Origin: Plutella xylostella | Taxonomy: Eukaryota > Arthropoda > Insecta > Lepidoptera > Plutellidae | Reading direction: 5' to 3' | DNA: 64,000 nucleotides | Assembly (NCBI RefSeq): GCF_932276165.1 | Contig: NC_063984.1 | Location: 7,075,501-7,139,500 of the forward strand | Shown here: one piece after another, positions 13,433 through 27,000 of the stretch | How the letters are laid out: each line of letters opens with the position of its first letter | How positions within the stretch are numbered: the stretch's first letter is position 1 | The notes under the pieces: model-generated | Told to the model about the DNA's origin: nothing | What the model saw: the letters and a program-made list of their open reading frames with translations, nothing else | Databases searched by the model: none | Translations under genes and position numbers: made by a program

Positions 13433-14599
13433 TATATTGGTTTCACTGTAGTTGGTCACGGCATATGACCTTATATATGACAGATGCATGGGTAAGGTAC
13501 TATAATAATAAGGTCGATGTGCATTGTTAGTCGATTTTACTAGTATCTAGTTTTTGAGGTTCTGTCTCTTGTATCATTTTCTTCTTCTGTTATAGGTAGG
13601 AACTTAGGAAGTAGTGTATTTTTTTCAGTTAGATGATAAAAATGTTCTGTTTATTTAACAGATTAACAGATTAATGATGTAGCTGCTATTCATTCAATTA
13701 TTCTTATAAAAGCACGATTCTTATTTTTATTTCTTTCTTATGTTTGACTTAATAATAATGTATGAATTAATTCAATAGGTCAACCAATGAATTAGTTGTA
13801 TGTGAAAATGCTGTTATCATTAAAACATTTAGGAAGAAAAACTTAACAGAAAGTTATTGATGATAGCGGATCATAAATTGGGAAAAACCAGTTAAAGATT
13901 AATAAGAGTTGAAACGAAGAGCTTTCCAAATAAAACTTGTCTACTAAAGGGCACGGGGTCACAGAGTAGCTTTCAGATTTCCATTAATTTCAAAATTTTA
14001 TCTAATTATTAATTTTTCAATTTAGTCAGTAAACACCTAAATCAAAATATTGTATGAATTTTACAGGTGTTGCTAAAGTGGTATAGTAAGCCGAGGGAAA
14101 ATTACTTAACTCCTTATTTTAAACCACGACGATATTCAAAAAAAGCACAACTAGAAAGTATGATAAATTTTAAGTTTATTTAAAGAAGACCTCTCTGTTT
14201 CCGTCGGGGGTTAATTTAACATTATAGTAGATTCCTTACTTCGGCTGACATAAGAATAGCTTCTATTTATGAGTCTATTTCGGAGTCTGCATGTTGCATT
14301 TTATGTCATAATTATTCCATTTCTACATTGTCATGCATAGGTACAGTTAGCATGGAAATTAAGTCTAGGTAGTTACGTAATTCGTTTGTGAACACCGCAA
14401 TCCATATTTTTTTCATACTGAAATTTAGCAAGTATATCAACACTCACTGAGATTTTCACTGTCGTTCGATATCTCGCTTAAACGCTAGTGATTTGTCTGA
14501 TTATAGATATCTGATTTATTCAAAAACCTTAATTTAGTAGCTAATACTGGTCTAGGTGAGGATTGTTAGACAAGTAAAAGAAGACATGATGAGTTTTAA

Positions 14600-14746
14600 T
14601 TAGGGACTTCATTGTCACAAACACTGAACACCCAATACCCGAGAGCAAATATTTGTCTTCAGACAAAATATCTGCCCCTACCAGGGATCGCACCCGGAAC
14701 CCTAAGCAGTCATAGTCACTATATAACCACTGCGCCATCTGGTCGC
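14600..14746 (-). repeat. tRNA-derived SINE, truncated (related to family 1)
   Basis: Read on the minus strand it begins with CGACCAGATGGCGCAGTGG and has a box B-like GGTGCGATCCCTGG, then the body shared in outline with the SINE at 13184-13432, including an ATATTTG segment. The 3' half is missing. Confidence 0.65.
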
Positions 14747-14939
14747 CTTGAGGAGGTGGTAATGTCTGTTTAAGATTAGCAGCAATCTCGTTGAACAAAA
14801 TTGTTTTCTAAAGTGAGGCTCGCCATCGGATGCAATTAGGCAGGATCAACACCAGTCCACATGCGACGTGGATCGTTTTTACATACCTACTGGGTTTTTC
14901 GAAAGTAGGGAAAGCTGAAAGGGGATGATTCAAGGGGTC

Positions 14940-15280
14940 TATTCTATTCTATTCTATTCTCTGTGGGGGTAACAGTACCTGCACCTGGCTCTCTCGAATG
15001 GAACCTTTGTGCATATCCCCAAGGTCTAAACTGCCTTCCTAAGCTTCGACCATTTTCCCACCACGCTGGTCCACTGCGGGTTGGTGGGTTCACATATCTA
15101 GATGTGCTAAATCTAGATATTGCAGGTTTCCTCACGATGTTTTCCTTCACCGTAAGAGCGATGGTATACATTGTACTTAAATTCAGAAAAGAACTCATTG
15201 GTACATGTCAGCGCCGGGATTCGAACCCGCATCTCTGGCGTGAGAAGCGGGCGCTTACCCGACTGAGCTACCACCGCTCT
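14940..15280 (-). repeat. tRNA-derived SINE (family 2) with 11-bp target duplication
   Basis: On the minus strand: a tRNA-like head GTAGCTCAGTCGGGTAAGCG, box B GGTTCGAATCCCGG, a body containing ACATCGTGAGGAAACCTGC, and a tail of GAATA repeats at 14940-14960. A perfect 11-bp direct repeat TTCAAGGGGTC flanks it (14929-14939 and 15281-15291), which fixes the insertion boundaries. Related copies are at 24425-24490 (fragment), 53919-54085 and 59144-59548. Confidence 0.88.
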
Positions 15281-16380
15281 TTCAAGGGGTCATTCTGGAC
15301 AACATTTGTTCAATGACTCGAAAGTTTATGAATGGACCCCTAATATAACGACTCTTTCGAGTTTGGGATAATGCAAAGCCTAGACTTAAGTACCTACTTA
15401 TAAAGAAGGTACTTAAGTAAGTAGGTACAATAAGGTCTTATAACTAACTTACTACTTATTTCTTAACCTACCATCATGATAAATACTGATCATGAATTTT
15501 CATGAGTTAGTGTAACCTACTGTTTGTTAATTTTTATGGTAGACAATTTATAATTAAGTAAGTATCGTAAACATAAAAATCCGCATTCCACACTATGACT
15601 CCTGTACTAGCATTAGTTAATTCCTAATAATGCATCAAAATTATGTTGCAATTTTATTATGTCATAAATACTAATGATTACAATTTCACCAATCACTTTC
15701 TGTAATTATATCTAGCAAATTTTCTCAAGATATTTCACTAGTTTGGTTAAAAAATAATAAGGCTGGTTATATTTCATAGATATTGCTTTATTAATAAAAT
15801 TATAGCCACGAGAGATTCGCCTTGATTGAGCTATAGGACACGTATAAAATTATTAATGGTCACAAATCACAGGAAGATATTAGTCTACCTAAGAGAAAAA
15901 TAAAATTCTTTTCTATATTCATAGTACAATATAAAATTAGATAAAATATAATATCACCGTTGAAATCCTACATTACATGTTTTGTCTCAGTAACTGTAGG
16001 TATCATAGCAATAAGTAGATCTATTATTGGCTACTTGAAAGATAAACACTGAAACAACTACATCGGCATCCGTTACGATACATTACCTATACTGTAGTAC
16101 ATAGATTATACTATTATACTAATTTGCGTGAAATGCATGCGTAGTAGGAAGGTAGTAGAGGAAATGTTAGTAGAATTTTCCATCTCCTAAAACCAAATAT
16201 GTATCTATATAAGTATAACTTGACTGGAAGTAGGTATGTACACTGATAAAACTCCACCATGTATACTTAACTAACAGTATACTATACTATAAGTTGTGTT
16301 TTGTATTAATAAATAATATTTTCTGGAGCTACTTGGAATATGCACATCAAGTAGGTACCACATACATTTCACGCTGTAAG

Positions 16381-18465
16381 CAGTGGCGGATTAAGAGCAT
16401 CGGGGGCCCTAAGCTCAAAGCCTGTGTAGGCCCCTAATTTAGAACAATTTGTTCCTTGACAAAGAGTGACAAAACAGTTCAATTAGTAAAACGTCCTATA
16501 ACTTTTCTATAAAAAAGGATGTAAAACATTTAAAAAAAAAATTGCTTGTCTTAAAGGCCCACGACACACGCAAGCACCACCACCGTCACAACTGCGCAGG
16601 TACGCCGAGCTATCACACGGCACAGTTAAGTACGCGCAAGCCTCATTTTTGTCAAAATCGTCGGCGTGGAAACTGGAAACAATGTTTCCCAATGAGGAAC
16701 TATTTCTTCCACTGGTATATTTTCAATGTTTGCAAACAATTAGAATTCTTTCACTAGAAAAAAGTCTAGTTGCCTGCTATTCCCAAAAATCAAACCGTAC
16801 ACGATCGAAGTGGACAAAAAAATTGCTGTAAAATTGAAAAAATCATTCACATGTTAAAATTTTTAAACTGGATTTAGAGAATACTCTAATGAATGGCAAA
16901 ATTATTAAAATTTCAAACATGTCGAAAAATGCGCAAGCTGCATTTGGGGTTTGGCGCGGTATACAGTTTTACCACCCATTCTCACAGTATTCCATGTACA
17001 GTACAAGCCGGCATGCGCAGGCCAAACTGTGGCGACACTTACGCGTGTGGTAGGCCCTTTACCAACCACACGCACGGTATTCCGTGTTTAAGTCGGCCTG
17101 CCCCCCTTCTCTTGAAAGGCAATGTATTGCGGCTGTCCCGCGCACCTAAGCGTCAATTCACACGTACCACAACCACACCACGTCGCAGCGACATAATGTG
17201 GACAAGCTGTGGTTACGTGTGAATAGTGTGACAGCGGCTTTTTGCAGTTGCGTTGTGGCAGCGACAAAATGTCGATGTGGTTGTGTTGTCGCTGTCGTTG
17301 CGATGTGGTAACCACGTGTTCGTATGCAGTTAATAGGGAGAGGAGGTGGCCGCGGTGCCGCCGCCGCGTGGCGGCGTTGTCGACGCGATGTGGTTGCGAT
17401 GTGGTCGTATTACACAGGTGGTCGCCGATAACAACGGCAAAATGTGGCACGTGTGAATTGGATTATTCATTTTCAATACAAAATATACGCCCGACCACAC
17501 GGCGTGGTTGTGGCTGTGGTGTGGTTGTGGTACGTCTGAATTGACCCTAACATTAAAAAAATCACAACCTCTCCCCAAAATAACATCATAACCCTATATT
17601 ACAGGATAATTCCTAGCTTAGGGTTATGATGGTTCAACTCACAACGCATTTGTTCAACCTATTTTGTCTAGATTAAGCCTGTAACGCGTTGTTGCTATTT
17701 TTTATTGAAATAAACTTTTATTATTATTATTATATGTTTTCTTTGTTTTTCACTCCTTTTGGAGGTTTATTCCCTATCTCACGGGCGTAAGCCAAGTGAG
17801 GAGGGCCTAATTTTGTGATGAAATGACGGAGGTTGTGAGGAATTATTATTATTATTATTATAAAATCGATTTTACAAAAACCAAAAATACGTAGGTAAAT
17901 TTTCATCAAACCTTTTTTAGAACCTAGCAGTAAGAAGCAAATACTTACCTAGAACGTAGAATTTATTTTAGATTTTGGATGAAAAAGCAATTTTTGGCCT
18001 TTTTGCAAGTTAACTTGTAAATTATAGGCATTATATTATTATTTCTAGGTTCTCCAAATAGGCATTACCTAGCTGATCATATTAGCATTTTCACTTTTTG
18101 GAGAAACGCCTCCGACGAGAAGCCACGACTCTCCAAATGCTGGGAACGCAAGACAGACGCAATACCCCTCAAGAGTGGCACCACTGCGCAGGCAAAACTG
18201 TAGTGACACTTACGCGTGTGGTGTGGTAGGCCCTTTACCAACCACACGCACGGTATTCCGTGTTTAAGCCGGCCCGCGCAGGCAAAACTGTGGCGACACT
18301 TACGCGTGTGGTAGGCCCTTTAATCTGAGCAAACTCATTACATCGGACATATTGTGGATGAATAAAACTTAGGTATAAAATTAAACAGCAGCAGAGAATG
18401 GGGGCCCCTGGAGGCCCGGGGCCCCAAGCACGTGCTTGTCGTGCTTATAGGTTAATCCGCCACTG
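16381..18465. mobile_element. hAT-type non-autonomous DNA transposon, 2.1 kb, intact 8-bp TSD
   Basis: The ends are inverted: CAGTGGCGGATTAA on the left, with its reverse complement at 18452-18465. The 8-bp GCTGTAAG is present directly outside both ends (16373-16380 and 18466-18473). CAGTG termini and an 8-bp duplication are the hAT signature. No transposase frame is visible. The interior has repeated blocks containing ACTTACGCGTGTGGTAGGCC at about 17036, 18208 and 18298, and a second TIR element nested at 17152-17545. Confidence 0.9.
17152..17545. mobile_element. Nested TIR element rich in GTGGTTGTGG motifs
   Basis: The left end reads GTCAATTCACACGTACCACA. The right end is the reverse complement of GTCAATTCAGACGTACCACA. 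The 394-bp interior is dominated by degenerate GTGGTTGTGG/CCACAACCAC motifs in both orientations. It lies wholly within the hAT-type element at 16381-18465. Confidence 0.7.
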
Positions 18466-20065
18466 GCTGTAAGCCACAACACTTCATTTCTTTACTATAC
18501 ACCTAGATACATTAAGAGATCAGATCACTAATGCCATGCCTAAAAATACTGTTAGGGAAACTTATTTCGAAATTAATTCAATATAATTACAAATAAGTAA
18601 TAACATAAATAGAAAATAATTGAAATAAAGTAGGTTGCTCTAATTAATCCTAACTTTCGGGACTCATATTTGAAGTATGTTTCTACTTTACAGGTATGTC
18701 GTAGATATATAGGTATGCCTAATATGAATGAAACAATTTACAATCACTATTCTCATAAGTAATAGAGGAACAGATTTAATCAGAGTGGTATCAGAGGGTC
18801 AGGGTCGTGTCATTCATGATATCTGAAGTTATAGAAAACGATGTGCCCACATAAAAAGGAATACCTACGTACTCCAGTAAATAACGAAAGGAAAATATAG
18901 GCCAACCGTCGGAGTAGGATCACTTTATGCCCATGTCGAAGTAGATTAGGTCTTTCATCAACATCATTATCAGCCCGTTATGGTCTACTACTCTGGACGT
19001 AGGTCTGTCCTTTCAATGACTACTGTCTAACCGGAGGACGGTTCAGTCCTCGCTTGCAAGTTGGTGGTCTCCCTTCCAGAACTCGCCTACCTCCCGCGTT
19101 CATCGGTTATTTGGCATTATTATGGCCAGCCATTCGGTAAACATATACCTGACACTAATAGTCAATTAGTAAACTCATTATTTAATTAGATACGGATGAG
19201 GCAGTTCTACGAGATAGCCGTAGACCGTGGATTTGCCATCGGTCTTAATACTTCCTATCTAGGAAGACTGACAGTATCCGATGACAACAAAATAAATCAA
19301 TTCACAAAAAAACACATTATTACTTATGTATGTTAGGTAGATAAAGATAAAAACCTTTTAGATTATGTTACTTACTGTCTAATTGTCCTAGTCTGCTTAT
19401 ATGTACGATTGGCAGATCTAACTATTGACTGAGCTCTATATATTATCATGTTCTAATAATATTAATGAAAGCACAATAATCCCTATCTCTACTGTATCTT
19501 ATGAATAAACACTAATTCTAGGCAAAGTATCACGAAAGCACAATTTTGCATCAACGCTAGTTGATCTCATACATTTAAAATTATCTAATATGCTCTTATA
19601 GTAACTACACGTAGCCCGATTTCTTTATTGGGTTTTCATGAGGAGTACTTACTAAAGTTTCAGTTACAAATTATAACTAACTAAGTAAACACAAATCATA
19701 TTTTTCAGAACTCGGATATTTTGCGCTGAACATATACTGCGAAAACAAAAATTGCTAATAGTTACTATAACTTTGACACTCATCATGGTATAGATATCTA
19801 TATCAACATAGCTTATGTACTCTTAATACATACGCTGAAATGAATATAAATAGTTTTACTTAGTACTTGTACAATTCTCATAAAATTTAAGTAGATAGGT
19901 TGTATTATGGGACTGATGTTCATCATGACATGCATGCATGCATGCGTACAATTATTACAACAAATGATTCCACTCGAAGCAAAATTCACTATCTAACAGA
20001 CACCTATAAGTGTGTTGTTATGATGAAGATACATACATACCAATTATACTTAAAAATAGTAGGTA

Positions 20066-20276
20066 CGGTGGCCTGCGCCTAAAAGTATACAGGCGGAGTT
20101 TTTAAAATAGCGATAACAAGCTCACAGGCTGCTCAAGCACATCCACATAAACACCACTGCTACACACATCACACACAACACGTCCCTGGGTTTATAAAAG
20201 ATGTAGCTGGTCCCTTCATCAACAGGGATCGCTATTATAAAAACTCCGCCTGTATACTTTTAGGCGCAGGCCACCG
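20066..20276. mobile_element. MITE with about 50-bp near-perfect terminal inverted repeats
   Basis: The left arm begins CGGTGGCCTGCGCCTAAAAG and continues through AGGCGGAGTTTTTA. The right arm (about 20227-20276) is its reverse complement. TA flanks both ends (20064-20065, 20277-20278). The 211-bp element is non-coding and the arms are barely diverged, suggesting a recent insertion or gene conversion between arms. Confidence 0.85.
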
Positions 20277-20920
20277 TACAATAAATTACATCTGAAGGAT
20301 ATGTTTATAAGAAAAGGGAAATTATCCACGAGTTAGTAGGTACGAAGACACAAAGTAGCAAACCACTGCAATGCCTGTAGCCGCCTGAAGGGATAAACCA
20401 GAGGTATTTTTGCACTAGATTTGTACATTCTTATATGTGAATGGTTGGCTCGACCGTATTATTAATGTTTACTGTAGATACTTTGCACATCTGGAATCTA
20501 GGTGTGTACGGACGATGCAGGCGTTTGTTCAGCGTAGCCACCAAAGTAAATTGCGGAATAAATATTTTATGATTTCCCCAATAACATAGTGATAGGCGCA
20601 TCATAAATACTTATGTTATAATGATATCCTTCTGAGCATACCAAACACGCTACGCGTACGGTAGGTATCTAATGTTTTGGACTGCCTTTACTGTAAGTAA
20701 CAACATACATAGGTACATCAGAAACGTTAAATTGTTATAACTATAAGATAACATACCTAGTTGATCATTATCAAGGCACGGATCGATGCTTTGCGTTCAC
20801 ATGTTTTTAAATTTATTTGATTGATGCCATGGAACTACTTCCAGTATCTCTAATTCCGCGCTATTTAATCTTGATAATAACAGCAAAAGTTACCTAAAAC
20901 TGAGTAAGTAAGTATTATTT

Positions 20921-20926
20921 TTTATT
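20921..20926 (-). terminator. Polyadenylation signal AATAAA of Ac3
   Basis: AATAAA on the minus strand, 78 bp past the stop codon at 21004-21006. It supports the exon at 21004-21108 as the true terminal exon of the cyclase. Confidence 0.6.
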
Positions 20927-21003
20927 AGAAGAATGTAAGCTCAGATTTGAGGTTATTTTGCAGAAATTGCTCGAGAGTGATCTGTAGAGTCGATAGAAGT
21001 GAG

Positions 21004-24000
21004 TTAGTCCGCTGAAGCCAGTAGACTGTCCGGGGCGGGGGCAGGGGCCGGGGCGCCGCCGTTGGCCAGGAGGGCTTCGCTGGAGCCGTCTTCGTGAGTA
21101 TTTACCATCTGAAAGCAAAAAAGTAACGATTTATTACTAACTTAGAAGTATGTACTATTATTAGTAATCCTTCAAGAAATTCGAGATTTTTAAAAATACT
21201 ACCTTTAACCTAACTTAACTTTTACTTCAACCTTTAGTACTTGTGAATAAGGCAACAAAATATAAAAAGTGTAAAGATCGTACGATATAATATAAAGAAG
21301 GTGTTCGTGAATAGACTTTCAGTTCTTATTGGCACTTCAAATAACTTTTATGGCAAAACAGAATGATAAAGTGGTATAAAAGTCCGAAGCCTCTACAAAT
21401 TAATGGTAACGATTCGGTTTAATGTGCTCTCACTTTTTTATTTCCTTTAAAAAGAAATGAAACATCACTCATGTTTATATATTACGTTTTCATACCGTTG
21501 GCGTGATTCCAATAGCCTTTTTACATTTTATGTGTCTATAGTTACGCTCGTGCATTTAAACAGAATCTTCTACATTAAATTGTTACAGTCATGATAGACC
21601 GTCACGGATCATACTCAGACACCATTGATTTTCAAAATTATATCTCAATATCTATTACAGTCTCGTTCACGACAAAAATACAAGCCACAATATAGGTCCG
21701 GCGTGCCCTCAGACGTCATGGAGTACCAACATATTTAACTGGCTAATCTTTCCACCACTAGACCAGCTCACTCTCTCACTCTATAATGTTTGTCGCTGGC
21801 ACAATAACAATAAGACGCTACATAAAGTCCTTGGACGCTACTCAATGACTAGTGACTGTATTTTTTTTTTGTATAAGCTCCAATTTCTCCATAGTCTGTT
21901 AGATCGTAACCAGGAAAAGGTTGATCAATTATACGTCATCTCCAAAGTCAAAGTCAAAGTCAAAGTCAAATTTTTTTATTCATCGTACAAATATAAAATT
22001 TTCTGATGAACGTCAATTTTTACAAATTACTCTCCGTTCGGATAAGGGGGGGCTCTTTCTGTCTAAGGAGAAGAACGGAGGCAAGAAACTCCTGAGCCAT
22101 CTTTTCAAAAAAAGACTTAAAACTAGTTGGTATACAATACATATAAGCTTAATTATTATTATTATAACATTACTTACTTATGCAAGCTACTTAATCATCA
22201 TAGTGGATCTATAGATATTTTCGCAACCACAATAACTAATATACGAAACAGTATTTTTAATTAAACTTTTTATATGTACCAACTAACTTCATTTGTTAAT
22301 AACTTAAGTAGTAGTCACTAAGCACCTTTATTATTAGGCATGCTGTGTTTATTCTTAAGTAGGTAGTGTATTTAGCCCTATTATTTAAAAGTATGTGTGA
22401 ATGTACCTGATACACTATCTGTGAATAAACCTTAATAAATAAATAAAAAAAAATGAGCAGAGCTAACTACTTATCACAGCCATGCATTAACGTCCTCTAA
22501 GTAATCATCAATTCTATAATAAGCTTTTTTACTGAGTTTCTCTTTAATGTAACACTTAAACTTATTCTGGAAGCTTATTATAAAATCTAATACAGTACCC
22601 TAAAAACGATTTATTAACTTTCGCCAGACGCATCGCTGGAAAAGCCAGCTTATGCTTGTTCCTAGTATTAATGTCATGATTACTGCCAATTGTATCAAAA
22701 GTTGAAATATTCTTTCGTACATACATTAAATTGGAAAAAATGAACTGACATGGAACTGTAAGGATGTTAATTTCTTTAAATAGTTCTCTCAATGAATCCC
22801 TGGAACCTAGTTTGTATATAGAGCGGATGGCTCTTTTCTGTAATACAAATATAGTTTCAATATCAGCGGCTCTACCCCAAAGCAAAATGCCATACGACAA
22901 TAAGCTGTGGAAATAACTAAAGTAAACTAATCTGGCGGTTTCAACGTCGGTCAGTTGTCTAATTTTCCGTACAGCAAAAGCTGCCGAGCTCAACCTTCCA
23001 GCCAATTTGGCAATGTGAGGTCCCCATTGTAACTTTGAATCTATAGTCATACCAAGAAAGACAGTATCATTAACTAGGTCCAATTTATTCCCATCTAGAA
23101 TAATGTTAGTATCGCATTGTCTAACATTCGGCAGTGTAAATTTAATACATTTCGTTTTCTTAGAATTCAATAAAAGATTATTTACGGTAAACCAATCGTG
23201 TATGTCAGATAGAATAGAATTAATTTCATAAAAAATATTTTCACTTCTTTTAACTTTAATAAGCAGCTCCATATTAAATTATTGACAGATGTCTCAAAAG
23301 TCAAGCAAGAATCCCTGGTTATGCTCTAACCCACTATGGAGAAATCGGCACTAATCCCTCCACGACTAGACCAGCTCTACAGTGTTTGTCGCTGGCACAA
23401 TAACAAGAAGATACTACTCAATGACAGTATTTTTTTTGTGTAGAATAAATGTCTATTCTATTCAACTGACCGCTCCAGGGTCGTCCTCGGGCGTGGTGGT
23501 GACGACGGCGGCGTCGCGCTTGCCCTGCAGGTAGTACGTCATGAGCTGCCCCTTGCCCTTCACCGCCACCAGCCCGCGCTGCTCGAAGTAGTAGCCGAAG
23601 CTCTGCAGGATGCCGCACGTCTCCTCTGTCACCTGAAGAGGATGGAAGCGTGAGTGATTAACTTTTGTTGGGAGTTTGACGGGTCTGCTACTCAGTTTAG
23701 TTCCTGCGGCCACTACACGGGTTCGTTGAACCAATCACTACTCCGTCTTTATTGGTGAATCGCGATATAATGACAATTATCTGCTTTGATAACCAACCCG
23801 TGTTGTGGCAGCAGGAGAGATAAAATTTAAGAACTGGGTGTTTAATCAGTAACATTTTGGCATATTGTAATATAAATTTAGTATGATATATGGTGGTTTA
23901 TTAGTAAGTTTCGAAGGCAACTCCACCAAAAAAATACGAAAAATGGTAGGTCTTCTACGTCGGCATCGTACTTCTCCATCAAACCTTACTCATAATCATC

Positions 24001-27000
24001 TGAAAGTCTCTCACCTGTATACAGCCAGCCTTGCCAGTGCTCTCCATCCTCGAGGCCACATTAACCGTGTTCCCCCAAATATCATAGTGGGGCTTCCTGG
24101 CACCGATGACGCCGGCGGTAATCGGGCCGTGGTTGACTCCCATGCGCAGCACAAAGTGGTTGAAGGACTGCTCGTTGATGGCGGCCAGCACGCGCTGCAG
24201 CTCCAGCGCGAACTCGACCAGGCACGCCAGGTGCGCCCAGCGGACCACCACGCTGTCCGATGGCTGGGGAGGGGTTCATAATATTAGATTTGACGTTAAC
24301 TTTTATAATGATTTGATATCAATTATAACATATTTGTTCAAGACTGTGATGCCCGAAGGGGTAGTCAGAGGTGATGTATGTCATGAGTCACCGTTTTAAA
24401 TGAGTACAATGTACTTAAGCTACACATCTAGAATCTAGATTTGCAGGTTTCCTTCACCGTAAGAGCGATGGTATACATTGTAAGTACTTAAATGCAATCA
24501 ATTATAAATGGTCACCCAAACCTAAGTTTTAAGCTAAGCTTTATATAAACTATTAATTTCCATGCTGACGGTACAGTTTAGTTTTTGACGATAATTATGA
24601 CTATAGTTAATATGAGTCATGCATCTCGTTTAGTCTGTAATTTGGAAGACGTAACGTGTAAAAGAAATAAACACCAAACCAAAAGACAGGAAATCTTGAA
24701 TCTCTTTTCTCACCAAATCACGATGATTGATGATAGACATAGCAACACAAACAGTGCAAAGTTACATCACACTTTAAACTCTCCGCTGAATGTAGACAGG
24801 GTAAGTACCTACTCACTCATGTTTGGCGCGTTGTGAGGTGTGGACTCACCTGCATCTGTCTCGTCGGGTTTAGGCCTGACGCAGCCATGTAGGTGGAGCT
24901 GATAGTCTTGATCTTTATTATATCCTTGAATTTGGCTTCTTCCAACAGCTGCAAATCAATTAGCATCGGTTATTAAGAGAAGTGTTGTGAAAGCAATGTA
25001 ACCATAACTAAACTAGAGACGAGCCGTGAAGCTTACCAAATCGAAATCGGATATGACTTCATTGAGGAACCTCAGACACTCGAGTCCTTGGTTGTTGACG
25101 GTCTCTTCTGAATAGAACTCTGCAACAGATGTGAACGTGGGTTTAATTTTAATTGCGTAAAGTAAACAATGAAGATACGCTTGATGTGCCGTCGTATTAA
25201 AATAATGTTTAGAAATGTTGCTTGTTAATTGAGTTCATAGTGGTAACGTGGGCGGTGGTATTAATAGAACTGTGCTTTGATATAAAACAGAGATAAAAGC
25301 AGTTTCATAGATGGGAGAAAATCATATTTATTCAATGGCTAGACCAGCGCCGCTGAAGCTTATTTTTTATGCATTGCGTGTGGTGCTTGACTAGTAACTC
25401 TGTCCTTGATTACTTTTTTAGTAGTTTTCTTTACTAAACACATTTTGTATGAGTTTATATAATGTGTATAATGATATGTATCTATCTATGTATCTGTGTA
25501 GATATATCAGCTGACCGATACCAATATTACGGGCTCTGCCTACCTTGGGGTCAGATGGTCGTGTGCGAGATGTCCGCACATATTATATTATTATATTTTG
25601 ATTATATTATATATTTCATGTATATGCGTATGTATATATCTCACCAGAGAAATTAGGCATGCTGGCGAACAGCACTCCGACCTCAGCATAGCTCTGGCTG
25701 TAGAGGTCGCGGTGGTGGTGCTTGGCGCCCATGAAGTGGCTGGCCACGTGCGGCGGCAGCACGTTGTGGATGAGCGCCTGGTTGCGCCGGCGCAGGTCCG
25801 CCGCCTGCGCCGCCTGCGCCGCCATGCGCGAGCCGCGGGAGTGCCGCGCGCGCTCTAGAGCTGAGCTCTGGACGAAATAAGTGAATTGTTAGATTTATGA
25901 GGGTTGCTATGGTGTGGCAATTGTGGCATATATGGTATATAATAATATCCGTCCTCGATTTCCAACAATCGGAGAGTCAAAAGTAACTTACAAAAGCTTT
26001 TCGCTTTACCTACATTAGATTCACATGAAAAGTGGTAAGTACTTAACTTAAAGAGTATTTTGTATGAATATCAATTTGATTATGAAAACAGTCTCAAAGA
26101 ATAAAATCAAAATAATTGTAATTACCTACATAACAATTGAAGGTCGTTGCACAAGTGCTTTTTAGTTATAAGTACTTAATTAATTAATAATGACACAATT
26201 ACTAAACTTGACTTACAATGTAATTAATCACAATGAAAAGAGATTTCATAATGTAGTGACGCACGCTAAACCTGGGCGTGGGTGTGTTCAGGGTGTTGGC
26301 TCTCACCTCCGCACACCCTCTCGAGGATGTCAGCTCCAGTGAGCGAAGAGACGAGTGCACCCACACACAGGCATAACACTACACCTCAACAACCAAGCTA
26401 TGTTCCAGTTTTACTATGCCATAACGTTTGTTAAACAAACAAATGTGTATGTAGTTGTAGGTATGTATTTAATAAAAATAAATTTACTGCGCTCTCGCAT
26501 TCCTATGCCAGAGATTTCATCTGTAAACATTTCTGTGCTATTCAAAGATACAAATCCATAGCAACGCTGAAATCATTCATTAGATCATACGAGTACTAGA
26601 AAGAGAGAAGATTAGTGTACATTTAATAAATAAATACACTTACATATCGGTCGAATATCAGCAGACCAAGCACTATTAACAGCAGCATCAATATATGCCG
26701 GCTGTGATGGATGGGCGCCCTGGAATTTAAGAATTGAGCTCTACATTATTTGTAATGTTAGTGTAGGTCGTCTACACGTTAGTAGTAGGTAGAGTACAGT
26801 GAGATAATACTTTACAAATACTCTTTCTAGAGTCTAAAGCTCCGTACTATTGATAACATCGCTGCAAAATACACTTATCTACACCATTTCATGGGAAGTC
26901 GTTGGAAAATGAAATCGCATAGCATAACATAATGTCGTGAGTGATGGCAATAGGACAGCTTCTAAACGTATTATACAACGGAAATAAGTGCTAGAGTGTA

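Larger units (their letters stand above)
12479..21003. other. Intergenic region between CDA1 and Ac3, repeat-filled
   Basis: No gene was recognised between the CDA1 start and the Ac3 stop. The stretch holds the TIR element at 12854-13062, SINEs at 13184, 14600 and 14940, the hAT-type element at 16381-18465, a likely degenerate dispersed repeat at about 18955-19110 (containing a CATCATTATCAGCCCG motif) and the MITE at 20066-20276. The rest is AT-rich with no assigned content. Confidence 0.7.

Noticed and set aside
16893..17578. Overlapping Thr/His/Arg-rich frames of 80-120 codons
   Set aside because: They lie in the nested GTGGTTGTGG repeat of the hAT-type element and reflect the repeat, not a gene.
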